In this document: positions 13,101 to 26,800 of the stretch, in pieces
Position numbering within the stretch: the first letter of the stretch is position 1
How the letters are laid out: every line of letters begins with the position of its first letter
DNA from: Chinchilla lanigera
Lineage: Eukaryota; Chordata; Mammalia; Rodentia; Chinchillidae
NCBI RefSeq assembly: GCF_000276665.1
Contig: NW_004955473.1
Span: forward strand, 4,700,574-4,764,573
DNA: 64,000 nucleotides
Reading direction: 5' to 3'
Notes under the pieces: generated by a model
The model's database searches: none
What the model was told of the DNA's origin: nothing
Seen by the model: only the letters and a program-made list of their open reading frames with translations
Position numbers and translations under genes: made by a program

Positions 13101-14838
13101 ATATAAATGACACATCCATTTAATAAAACATTTTACAGAACCATAAAATTTTCTTGTACAATATTTGTTGGCATTGGAAAATGTAGAAAAAAAAATTCAT
13201 TGCTAAATAGAAAAACAGTTACAGTATGTGCATCAATTTTATTAAAAACATGTAAACCTTAGAGTATCCATAAATACAGCAAGGAGACTGGATGAACAAA
13301 CATATATACCCAAACACTGACAGTGATTCATGTCTGAATGGTAAGGTTACAAGTGGGCATTTACTGTTGTGGTTTTTGTTCTGCCCTTCACTTCTCTCTA
13401 CATTGAACATGCATTCCTTACATAATTATAAAAAGTTAAAATGTTTTCTAATATAATTCTATGCTCACAAGACCTTAAATTGAGTTTCATTTGTAAAAAG
13501 CATGATACTATATCTAGTCAAGTGGCCTTTGAGCGCTGTACGACAAAAAATATAGCATTCAATAGCCATGTAAAAGATTTGGTATAACTTCCCACAAATC
13601 ACTGTACTTCGCCATTACATTCTAGTGGCTCCCAGCACTCTGAGAGGCTGACACAGGAGGATCACAACTTCAAACCCAGCCTAGGCAACTTAATGAATTG
13701 ACAAGACCCTGTCTCAAAAAAATTTTAGCTGATTGTCCCTCAGACAAAGGGCTTCTATCTAGAACATATAAAGAATTAAAAAATTTCAGCCCCTCCAAAT
13801 TCAAAGACCCAATCCAAAAATGGGCAGCTGAGATGAACACACATTTCTCAGACAAGGAGATACAAACGGCAAATAAATATATGAGAAAATGTTCAACATC
13901 ATTAGTCATTCGAGAAATGCAAATTAAAACAACACTAAGATTCCACCTTACCCCAGTAAGAATGGCTAGCATTAAGAAATCAACCAATAACAAATGCTGG
14001 CGAGGCTGTGGAGAAATAGGAACCCTTCTCCACTGCTGGTGGGAATGCAGACTGGTGAAACCACTGTGGAAATCAGTTTGGAGATTCCTCCGAAAACTAG
14101 GTTTAGAGGTCCCATTCAACCCAGCTATCCCCCTGCTGGGTATTTTCCCAGAAGATCTAAAAACATCATATCACAGTGATATATGTGCACCTATGTTCAT
14201 AGCAGCACAATTTGTAATTGCTAAAATGTGGAAGCAACCCAAATGTCCATCCACCGAGGATTGGATAAGAAAATTATGGTACTTTTATATAATGGAATAT
14301 TACTCAGCTGTAAAGAAAGATAAACTCGAGGCCTTTATATTTAAATGGTCACAACTAGAGACCATACTCATAAGTGAAATAAATCAAACATACATGTGCA
14401 AGCACCGCATTGTGTCACTAGTGTAAAACTTGAAAGAGTTAAGTTAAACTCAGAGGTATGATAGACACCGTGAAATGATAGGAAACCACCGAAGAGTAAA
14501 GGGCTTCTGGGATGTGGGAAGAGAGAAGGGAAAGAAGGAGAAATTTTGTATGTATGTATATACAGGATAGATAACATGGTTGTTCTTCTATCTGCTGTTT
14601 CTATGCTGAAAGAAACTGTCAATGAGTCTTTGGTTGACCAGTATTGCATGTCTATATCTGTTTTCATGAGAAGCCACTTTGAAGATATCAATATGTAATA
14701 CAACCACCATTGTTAATTCCCTACCACTTTGTTTGGAACTCTGTATTGTCTGTATTGTGCTTGTGATATGTTGTAAAATGTTGTATGTCTGTTAATGTTT
14801 CCCTCCTTTTATCCTTAAAATAAAAAAATAAAAATAAA

Positions 14839-14869
<31 letters not shown>

Positions 14870-17800
14870 TAAAAAGGGTTGGGAATGAAGCTCAGCACAA
14901 AGACCCTGGGTTCAATTCCCAGTACCACAAAAGGAGAGAGAGAAAAAAAAAAAAACACCACAAAAACTAGTGGCTCAAATGTAGGTCTGGTTTTCTATTT
15001 TACGAAGCACAACTATAGCATTACAGGTTTCAACAAAGTCCTTGTTATGTAATGTACTAGCAGCATGCTATTATGCAAGAAGTCAACCACCACTACTAAG
15101 AGTTTTTATGTAAAAAAATTAAATCAACATGCAAACTATCCTAAAGACAAATCAAAACAACCCTATGGTAAGTAGATTTCTTCAAGGAGGTGATTCCTAA
15201 GCAGGATTAGGACTAGACGGAGGCAGGTGAATGTAAGTGATACATACAGAATGTTCGCTCTATTATACTTATCTCTATTTTTGTGTATGTTTGAAATTGT
15301 TTATCAAAAGCTACATAAAGATTTAAACTGTAAAAAAAAAAGAAGGCCACAGTTAAGATATACCCCAAGACCAAGTGCCTATTACACAAAAGTTAATCAT
15401 TTTTCCAAGATACTATTTCTAATCATACACACAAAATATAAGCTTTACATCCTCGTCAGCATGGTTCAAGTATAGACAAATCAGCTTAAACAGTTCAGTT
15501 TCCTTAAAAAGAATAACAGTGTATAACAGCCATTCAAAAAAGGTCAAAATATAGTCACCCATCCATATCAACAGTCCTGTATCTGCAGATTCAAACCACC
15601 ACTGACTGAAAATATTCAGGAAAATTTTGCATTTGTGTTGAACACAGATAGACTTTTCCTTGCCATTCTTGGGACAGAGTATAATAACTATATTGCATTT
15701 ATAATATATTAGGTGTTATAAGTAGTAATCTAGAAATGATTTAAAGTGTACATGAGGATATGTGTAAGTTATACGCAAACACTGTGCCATTTTATATAAG
15801 GAACTTGGGCACCCAAAGATTTTGGTATGGGGGTCAAGGACCTGGAACCAATCCTGTCATGGATATTGAGGGATGGCTGCACTTCCTCCGGTATGGATCA
15901 CAACTGTGCTGTGACTGCTGCAAGGTGAACTTCCTACCGGTTGGTTTGAAATCTCTGGATCACGATCTGTGCTCTCTTATTACATAGCAAACTTCAATCT
16001 GATTTTATTTTTGAAAAGAAAAACAAAAATTGCTTTCCCCTGACTCTGTCTTCCTGTGGAGTAGAACAGAGGCAATGGTAGCCCAATTTCAAATAAACAG
16101 ATTAAAACAGTACCATGGGGCAGGGGTCAACAGACTTTCTGTAAAGGACCAGATAGTAAATATAGCAGACTTCACAGGGTTTGTAGCCTCTGTCCCAGCC
16201 ATTTGGTCCTGCCACAGAAACACAACAGCAACCACAGGCAGTACAGAAACAGTGCGGCTGTGTGCCAATAAAACTTTACTTACCACAGACATAAGGTTAG
16301 ATTTGCCCCCACACAGTAGTTTGTCAGCCCTGCTCTAGCAGACGGCAGTGCAGCAAAACTGAGGGAATCTTGAACCTAGATGAACAGGTGGGTGAGGTCC
16401 ACCCACCAGCATAAACTACTTGACCTTGCTACATGAGGAGGAAATCATCTGCTATCTTGTTTAAGGCTTGTATTTTTGAGTTCCTTTTTATAGCTTAGCC
16501 TATACTGTAAACAACAGAATGAGAGCTAAAATCTTAAAAACGAAAATGCTGAGGGCCAGGATATAGCCCACTGGCACAAGCACCGGCCTGATAAGCACAA
16601 GGTCCTGAGTTTGATTCCTGGTACCCCCCCCTCCGCAAAAAAAGAGCATATAAAACGCTGTTTGAGTTTTCGGCCGGGCGTGGTGGAACACACCTGTTAT
16701 CCCAGCATTTCGGAGGCTGAGGCAGGAGGATCACTGCGAGTTTGAGATGAGCCTAGGCTACAAAGTGAGCTCAAGGCCAGCCTGCACTGCATAGCAAGAC
16801 CCTGTCTCAAAAATAAAAAAAGGCCAGCTATGCATGGCAGTGCATACTTATAATCCCAGCACTCTAGAGGGCTGAGGCAGGAGGACAGCCAAGTTCAAGC
16901 CACAACTTAGTGATACCCTATCATAAAATTTAAAGATTAAGAAGGGGCTAGGGATATGGAACAGTGCAAAGGGCCAGGGCTCAATCCCCAGTACTTCAAA
17001 GAAAGAAAAGAAAAGAAAATGAAAAATAAAGGGCCAACCAGGGAGAGTACAGAAGAAAAAAATGAGTTAAGGCTGGAACTTGGAGTTGAAGAACAGAAAG
17101 ATTTAAGGTATGCACAGAAAAAAATAGAACAAAGGAAATTAAGAAGTATGAAACAGAGTAAAAGGATCAAAATGAAAGAACTTTAAGCAGGAGAAATTAG
17201 TCAAAACAAGTTGAGAACTAAAATGTCCACTTGGCTAGGTGTGGTGGCGCACACCTGTAATCCCACCACTTGGGAGGCTGAGGCAGGAGGACTGCTGTGA
17301 GTTCAAGCCCAGCCTGGGCTACATAGTGAGATCAAGGCTAGCCTGAATGACATAGTGAGACCCTGTCTCAAATAAATAAATATACATACATACATATATA
17401 CGTACATAAATAAAACAAAATGTCCACTGAATTGGATAATGTAGCCATAGCTGCTAACTCTAGGGAGAGTCATTTCAAGCAAATAGCAGACATGATGACA
17501 GCAGGTTATGGAGGGAGTTGAAGATGAGGAGTACTCTTTTTGTGAAATCTGAATAAGGCAATAAAGAGAGAGGTAGTGTTCTCAGACCAGAGGGTCAGGA
17601 GAAAGTGTTTTTGGATTGATAGACCTTAACACACTTATCATTTGAGGGGAGCTAACTAGAAGAAAGGAAGAGGCTGCAGATAAAAAAGAAAGAGGATAAA
17701 TGATACGGAAAGGTGGCTAATGAGAGAGCAGTGAATAAGAGCAGAATAAAGCCATGGCTTCAAACTTGGTCATGTATCAAAATCACCTAGAGAGCTTGTC

Positions 17801-20800
17801 AAAACACACACTGCTGGGCCCCGCCTCACCCTTTCTGATCCCATAAGCATGGGATACCTGAGAACATGTCCCCAGGTAATGTTGCTCCAGGACTAGAGAA
17901 ATACATTTTGAAAATCACTACCGTAGAGGCATGGTACAGACAAGTATAAACGTAAATAAATTTATAGATGAAGAGTGGAAAAGACAAAGTGGAGAGGTAG
18001 GTGAATCCACAGGAAGGGTTATCATCCAAGGGTTATCTGCTGAGAGAAAGAGCAAAAAAGATGAAAGGAAGGCTTAAAAATGTCCTTGAGAATAGGAAAA
18101 GAAGCTGTCCAAGGATAAGTGAAAGGACCAAACAGCCCAGTATTTTTTGAGACAGGGCCTCACTATGTAGTAGGTTGATCTCAAACTCAGACTCAGCCTC
18201 CCCAGTGCTGGAATTATAGGCATGTGATACCATACCTATCTTCCAAACAGCCCAACTGCTTTTATAAATCATATTGGTACAGTCCATATCTAAAATTGTG
18301 ACTTTTCCTCTGCTCGGCATTGCTCAGTCCTACACTAAGGTACAAGAAAGGAAAAAGTAGATTATAGCATTAGTCAACGCTTATAATTTTGTCAGAGAGG
18401 TCAGAGGGACAAGAAATTGAAGTGAATCATTTAGGTGATTAAGTCTAGGATCCAAATGGATAACCAAGAAATTTCAGGGAGTGAAGAATTCTGTTTCTTG
18501 AAAAGCACATTCTAACAAATACAATACTTCATATATTCTAGAGTTATAGAATACAATCAATTCTCTTCATAAATACTTGTTCTGTACATCTAAAGTAGAT
18601 ATAAAAGCTCTGTAGCTAAATTGCATTCATTTTAATTCAGAAATATTATGTTTCACATCTTTTCTCCCTGAACCACCAGTGGTTTCTTTCAAGTGTACTG
18701 TTTTTCAACTCTAAATTCTCAAAACTCTGAACTGCAGATCTCTTCTTCACTAGCCTAGCCACTGGCAGTTTCATCAGCTGTGAAAAAAAGCACATGTCCT
18801 CTTTCTTTTTTCTCATATCCCACCTCCAAAACAATTTTTAAAACCTTAGGATCCTCTCACATATTTTAGTCATATATTTAGTTCTTAAATGTTAATAAAT
18901 TATATAATTTTATGCGATAAAGTACAGTGAATATTTATATTAGGTTTTTCATTCTATGATTTGAGAAAACCTTAAAGAAATTCAATTATATTTTTAATAA
19001 ATGAAGACCACTAACCTAGAGTGTTATCGTCCCAAATTCAGAATAGTCTAACACAGGACAAAATATATCATTTTAAAAGCCAAATCTCACTTTTCATACA
19101 AATATGGGTAAGACAGGGAAAGACAGAGGCAGTAAAGATTTAAGGTAACTCAGCTATTAAAGGAGACTATTCCCAAAAACTGTATTTCAATGTATTTCTT
19201 GCTAATATCGAGGTTACACTTCAGGCCATGATATTACTGAATATAAAGATTTGGAATGGGTAAGAGATATGCCTTTCTTTAGTAAAATGGAAGAGTTACT
19301 AGATACGCAGATTCATTCTCAGGTCAGTTTTAGGAATGAGTAAGAGATCCAGAAACTGATGACTTCAAAACTGTACAACCCTTTAAAAATAACCTATCAA
19401 GGTTTCCATACCCCAGTTTGAAGATCAATGAATTAATGCATCTCATAATAAATTGACTACTACCTGTATTTACTGACCACTTACTACCAAGTATAATGTT
19501 AATCCGTTTACAGAGTATCTCTGATTCTCAACAACTCTATGCTATAAAAACTTCATTGTCTTCACTTTACAAATGAGGAAACTAAATGAGGCTTGATGCA
19601 ATGAAGTGATTTATTCAAGATTTTATAGCTGACAATGGACAGAGTGGAAATCTAAACCCAAATCTAACTTAAAGTGTGTGCTCTTCTCAAATCACACTGC
19701 AGACATCTCTCTTACCTTTAGAACATCAGTGGGGTTGGCTATAGTGGAAGATATCACTCCTGACACTACCCCACAGATCATATTAATTAGAAGAGTTTCA
19801 TCTGTAAAAAGGATAGAAAAGTTCTGTTTTTTATTAGGCACTAATTTCTGAGAACAGAGGACTGAGCTACGGAAGGAAGAGAAAAAACCATGGTCAGAAA
19901 TAAGATTTCAGAGAAAAACTACAAAGCTTCTGAAAGTAAGAAAGTAAAGAAACCCAAACATTTCTAGATCACAAATCTGTATCTAATATACAAAAAGTAT
20001 AAATCATTATTTCTAAAAAAGTATTTCTAAAAGACACAGGAACATGTCCTATTACTCTACACAATTGTCAGTACTCCACATAAATTCAGAAAGTGCTATT
20101 TCCCCTTCAACCACTTCAAATATCAAAAGTATATATTTGTAAGTCTTTGTATGGATAGTCATCTACTCTAAAAATTTAACTGAATGTTAAAAGATAAAAT
20201 CTTATGTTTAATAGAATATCTTAATATCTAAGTATTAACTTTGAATGGTCTTAGATTTCTTCTAGCCTTTATTTATTTACAGAAGGCTTCTGTAGTCAAA
20301 TGTGAAAAAGCAGTGATTTATTTGTTTATTTACACAACGCTAGGGACTGTACCCAGAGCCTCAGCATATTAGGCAAGCGTAGAGACTCTGAGCTACACAC
20401 CCTCATTCTGGAGAGCAATCATTTAGAACCAATTCCACCAGCTTGAAGAAAGAACACAGAAACTACAGAGCATACTGTTCTACAAGAAAAATTCAATCTT
20501 CGCTACTCCTCCTCACCATGAAGAACCTACAAACACAAGGTAAGTAAACTCAAGTTAAGAATTTAGGAACGGAAATTCTTTTAGGAAGAGGTGGAAGGGA
20601 AACCTTCAGTATATCCAAAAAGCTCCAGAAAAGCTGATTCAGGACAATAATGAGATTCAAAGGACATTACTAACCAAAAGGTTCTCCAGCTGTCCCCAAC
20701 CATCCGACAGCCCCAGGCCTGTGATAAAATGACCATTTAGCATATATCAAGCTGGAAATGCTGAGCAGCAAGTAGACATATGATAATGCTAATTGTGGGT

Positions 20801-23800
20801 GAGGTAGCCATAGGTACATCAGAATCTAGAGCTTAATAGCCTGAAGTTAACCTACCTAACAAACACAAAATTGGCAGCTAGAAAATGCCCTATCATTCAA
20901 AATGCCTTATTGGTGAGGACAGCATTAACTTTCTGGACATTATTATTCTATGCTTCCTCTGGGATGATCAGAAACCCCTTTTTTTCTTTAACGGTACTGC
21001 AGACTAAACTCAGGGCTTTTGGACCGAGCTATATTCCCCAGTCATTTTTTTTTTTTTTTATTTTGAGATAGGATCTCATTAAATCCCTAAGTTTCCCAGA
21101 CTGGGCTTGAACTTTTAATCCTCCTGCCTCAGCCTCCCAGAGTGCTGGAATTACAGGAATACACCACCACACCAAGCAGGAACCCTTCTTTATTGATAGG
21201 AACAGGACAAATTGGAAGAGCAGATCACTGTAACCCATACATCATCTCTGCAAGGATTTGTCCTAGCTAAGTACAAGCTCACTTTGTTCTTGCAGTGACT
21301 ATCCTCCATTCTCCAGGCATCACTTTTCAGGCACAATTCCAATAATCCCTCTGAGGATCACCATAAAAGAGAAGTGAGTATACTGACCTTCTAAACGTTC
21401 TACAAATAATCGTTTCAAGCTTTGGTAAATCCCAATTTTAATGGTGCCATACGATGCCTGTCTCAGTAATGCAGGAGCAATACTGCCCAAATAAAAGAGA
21501 AAGAAAACACTTTTACTCAAGGTACATTTGCAGATTATACATATCTAAGCAGCCTACTCATTTCTGTTACTCATCTCATTCCACCCAACGACAGCAGAAT
21601 ATGCATTTTTAAAGCACCCACAAAACACTGATCAAAATAGCACATACCCTGGGTCATAAAACATACCTCAACAAATTTATATGAATCGAATTCAGAGTGT
21701 ATTCTCTAACTACAATGGAATCAAACTAGAAAAAGGGAAAGAGAGCAAACATTGGAAAACTGAACAAAACACTTGTGAAAAATCCATTGGTCAGAAAAGG
21801 TCTCAAAGGAAAGTTTAAAAATACACAGATCTAAATGAAAATTAAAATTCAATCTATTAAAATATATGAGATGCAGCCAAGAGTGCTGAGAGAAATTTAC
21901 TGGGAAAAAAAATGCCTCCAATAGAAACAAAGGAAAGTCTCAAATCAGTTATCGAAGTTCCTACCTGAAGAAACTAGAAAAAGAAGAGGAAAATAAATCC
22001 AAAGCTTACAGAAGAAAATAAAAAAGAGCATAAATCAATAAATCAAAAATAAAAACCTCTGAAAGAAAAAGTTGGCTCTCCAGAAAGAAAAAAAGGATAA
22101 AATGGATAACCTCTAGCAAGATTCACAATGATGAAAAAGATGAAAAATACAAATCCCCAGTGTCTGGAATGAAAGGGAATAGGGCTACAAATCCTGCAGC
22201 AATTAAAAGTATAAGGGAATAGCATAAATAACTTGATGTTCATAAATTCAATTTAGAAAAAACACTTTTTTCTTGGTTTTTTTGGTTGTTTGTTTTGAAA
22301 CAAGATCTTGCTATGTGGCCCAGGCTGGCCTCGAATTTGCAGTGATCCTCCTGCCTCAGCCTCCTGGAATTGCAGATGTGTGCCACCACACCCTGCCAAA
22401 ATGCTTTGGGGTTTTTTGCTGTAGTTGTTATTTTTTGTTTTTTGTTTTGGTAGTACTAAGGATTGAACCCAAGGACTTGCACAGATAGGCAAGCACTCTA
22501 ACAATGAGCTGGACTAATGCCTTGAAAATCACAAACTATCGAATAAAACAGATAATCTGAATAAATAATCTGAGTAAATCTCATAGCCATTGCAATGGAC
22601 TAACTGTTTCTACCTTCTGCCAACAAAGTCACATGTTGAAACCCTGAACCCAAGTGAGGGTATTAGGAAGCAGGGGCTTTGAGATGTAATTAGGTTGCCA
22701 GACTGAACCAATGAATGGGATTAGTGTCCTTACAGAAAGGAACCCAGAGAGCTCTCTCGAAGATACAAGAAGTTAGCAGTGTGCAACCCTAAAAGAGGAA
22801 CTCCCCAGAACCCAACCCAGTATATGACATAGTGGCCAGAGTGAGACCACATTTAAGAATTCAAATTCATAACTTAAAAGTTCCTAAACATAGTTGTTCT
22901 ACTGTCTTCCATTTCTATGCTGAAAGAAACTGTCAATGAGTCCTTCATTTATCAATACTGCATGTCTCTATCTGTTTTCATGAGAAACCACTTTGAAGAT
23001 ATCAATACGTAATGCAAGAAGCATTGTTAATTTCCTACCACTTTGTTTGTAACTCTGTATTATCTGTACTGTTCTTTTGCTATTTTGTGAAAGGTTGTCT
23101 GTCTGTTAATGTTTTCCTCCTTTTATTTTTAAAATAAAAAAACAAAAAAAAAAAGAAATCTTCAGGCCCAGACAACTTCACTGAGGTGTTCTACCAAGCG
23201 TTTAAACAATTAACATGAATTTTACACAATCTTTTCTGGAAAACAGACGTAGGAATGCTTCTCAACTAATTGTGGCTAACATTACCCTAGTACCAAAACC
23301 CGACAAAAATAGTAGAAAAAAGGAATGCTACAGGAGGCCAGGCATGGTGGCACATGCCTATGGTTCCAGCATTCTGGCAGGCTGAGACAAGAGAATCACA
23401 AGCTCAAGTCCAGCCTGGCAGGACCCTTTCTGAAAATTAAAAATTGAAAAAGGGCTAAGGATGTAGCTCATTGCAAAGGCTCTGGGCTCAATCTCCAGTA
23501 CCATAGAAAAGGGAAAAAAAAAACTTACATTTAAAAATCTTTAAGAAACTATTAACAAATTGAATCCAGCAACATACACAAAGAATTATATGCTATTACC
23601 CACATCACAGATTTTTTTAAACAACTAACCTCTACGCCTGATATACCTTTACTCGTACAAGGAGGTACTAGGGCCAAGATCTCAACCTATTTAAGTTCAG
23701 CTCATAAACTGGAAACATTCTCACTCATACCTCCTTTGAGATTCCTGCAAACTGAGGAATTATACAGAAAGTATTAATAGAAAGCAACAGCTTAAGTGGT

Positions 23801-26800
23801 TATGATATAGTTAAATATGTATATTTCCTACTCTATTGCTTGCTATCAGAAAAAAATCTCTTGTGATTATTCATGCTAATGAAGAACAAGGTAAAACAAA
23901 TTATCTATGAATCACTTGCTTCAGGATGATGATTTGATATTTTTCTCCAGAAAAATTATCTTTTAAATAAATCTAACACAGGTTAATGATAAAAATGATT
24001 TCCATTCTCTGAGCAATAAACTGGTAGCTTAGATTTATGATGGCCTAGGAAACTGGAAGAAGATAAACCAAGAGAAAGCCTTAGCTGCAATGATATACCC
24101 ATTTTAACACGTATCATTTACAACCAACTAAACACAAAATCTAAAGCTTGTAACCCAGCAAAATAAAACTGGCCCATCAACACAGAACTACATGCTGAAA
24201 TGGTGACTATAAAGGCACAAACTATTATACAGTTGAAAAACACACTCTCTTCAAGAAGCTTTTCCATTCATGATATAAGAAAAAAATCCAGTCTTACCCT
24301 GAATATAGAGCCAATACACCTTCTTCTTTATAGATTCGGAACAAGGCATGGAACATTCCTCTATATTTTATCTCTTTGAAGCGAACATCGATGCTTTGGC
24401 CTTGTACTTGAAGCCGTGTTTTGGTAAGGTCCACGGGGAAAGTTCCTATAAAGGAACACACTCACTTCTAAGTATTTCCAAAGAGTCAATGGTTGATGAT
24501 CTCTAATAGAATACCACTGCCAGAGGATAAGAGTTGTATGTTGTAAAGTGAAATGTAGTATACTATACCTAGGCAGCACAATTTAGCCCATCCTATACTT
24601 GACACTGTGATATATAAAGTGCTTCAAGATGATTCTAATACACTGTAAATGCAAAATAATGTCTTAATTTAATCTACAACACTCAATGCGGCATTTTATC
24701 AGTCTCTTGCTCACATTCTTTAACTCTTCCCACCGCTCCTCTTAAAATGTCCTCAAATTTTCACAAACAGGAAATCATAGGCTTGCTGCTCCAGGCGCTC
24801 TTATACACTGCTGAAACATTTGTGGGTTTTTTTATCTGATTATAAAAAATAAAAGATAATGATAATAAGCTATTTGGTTCTACTAGTCCTGATTCCTTAG
24901 ATAATTTAGTTCTAATAGTAACAAAATGCTTCGAGGGTAAAATTCCTTAAACAAACCACTTTTTCTTATTTTCAACACACAAAAGTAGTTATAACACTGA
25001 CAAAATATATTCCAAGGAATATATCAAGGTCTAAAACTACCAAGGTGATTACATAGTTCTCGTCACTTATTACCTAGATACAAGCATACCGGAGGGTACG
25101 CCAAGAAAGTACAAAAAGTGGTAGACTGTAGTCACAACTAGTTTAGCAAAGAGAAAATCTGGAGGATGAAAAAATTACATTCTAAAAATATTTCAAAATT
25201 AAAATCAAATAGAGAAGAATCTTACTCAATTTTGTTAGTGTTCTTCTAAAATAAGACAGAAGTTTTAAAAAGAAGCTTGGATTCTTACTAAAAGACTTAT
25301 AAACCAACAGCATAAAAGAAAGCTCATTAGTACACGAACACAGGAGAAACCCCTATTAGATCCAACTGCTTCTACATTTTTACACACATTACTTAAGCCT
25401 AGCAAATTAACAAATCACTAAACTCGCAAAAAAGCTTCCAAAGGTGGACCGATGGTTTTCTTCACTTCATTTGTTGTACAATGGTACTTTCTCAGAAATA
25501 TTATTTGATATCTTTGAGATAATAATTTTTAAAACAAACAGAGAAAGCTTATTGTTTTTCTCTAGTTTTCACCAAAAATAACTGCACCACACACCATCTA
25601 TATTATAAAATGTGGACTTGTCATTTTTTTCACATTCTTACCAAACTCAGCAACAATAGAGGCAAGGCCGCCATATACAAAGGGTTTCCAATTCAGACCA
25701 GACATCTCATGGCTTACAGTGGTACTTCTCTGGTGCTAAAAACAAACACAAATCAGAACAATGCACAAAACTGAGGAGCATTTGCTAGCATTTGAACATA
25801 TAATTTAGATCAATAAACTTGACAAACAAAACATGTAGAGGAAAAATTCCACAAGTGGAATGACACTAAATGGAGGGGTGCAGGTGATCATGAATCTCTT
25901 CTTTACTACCATTCTGTAGGAGTACATGTGTGATTCATACAAAGATAAACCTTTTGCCCTTCATTCTCTCTAGTTTCTTCAATGTTTTTTAGTCATCCCC
26001 ACCCAAACAAGACTTCACTCCATCCAGTACACTCAACTTAGAATACAACTAGACAATTACAAGGGAAGGAACCCAGAATTCAAATGATATGAGCTAAGGC
26101 ATCTCATAAAAGCAGTTCATGGCATTCAGTTAGCTTGATTTGGGTGCAAAGCACAGGTTCACATCACTACCTGCCGGTGTTCTTTGTCCTCTCATCTCTC
26201 CACTAAACTTTAAGGTTGGAGTTCATCCAAGACCTGTATCTAGCTACATACAACTCTGTGCTCTCACTAGGCCCAGGCTGAGCAGAGTAGCTCTTATACA
26301 TTCCTTCTGGTCAACAGACAAATGACAGCAATGTGAATGATATCTCTCTTCTCTCTGATATTTTAACATGCATCCATCTAGTAGATCTCCCCTTCCTTCT
26401 CCCTAGCCTTTTAAAAACACATACATACAAAGAGTTCTTTTATAATTTTTCTGCTCCCAGCTTCCTTTTCCCTTCCCTCTGCCACCCCCGTTAGGCCCAT
26501 CATCTTCAATCCTTTTAGCTTTCTTCCCTTTTTCTGTTACTCCCAGCCCTTCTCTCTTGGATTTGATTTGTCCACAGCTCTGGCCTATAGACCAATGGGT
26601 TTCAAATTTTAGCAGATTTTAGCAAATTGTACCGCAGTCATCTAGAATGTGTATTAAAACATGGACTGGTAGACTGTCCCCCAGAGCTTCTGATTGATGG
26701 TGTAAGTCTGTCTCTGAGAAGTTGCAAGTTTCTAAATAACATTGATATTTGCACACTTAAGAACTAAAGCTCTAGGCATCATCTGCTAAATCCCAGTCCA

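Noticed and set aside
13698..14426. 242-codon open frame as a possible host gene
   Set aside because: It is a B1 tail fused to the L1 ORF2 C-terminus; annotated as a mobile element.
22272..22516. Inverse B1-dID dimer
   Set aside because: The ID lies on the 5' side of the inverse B1, so these are two separate insertions.
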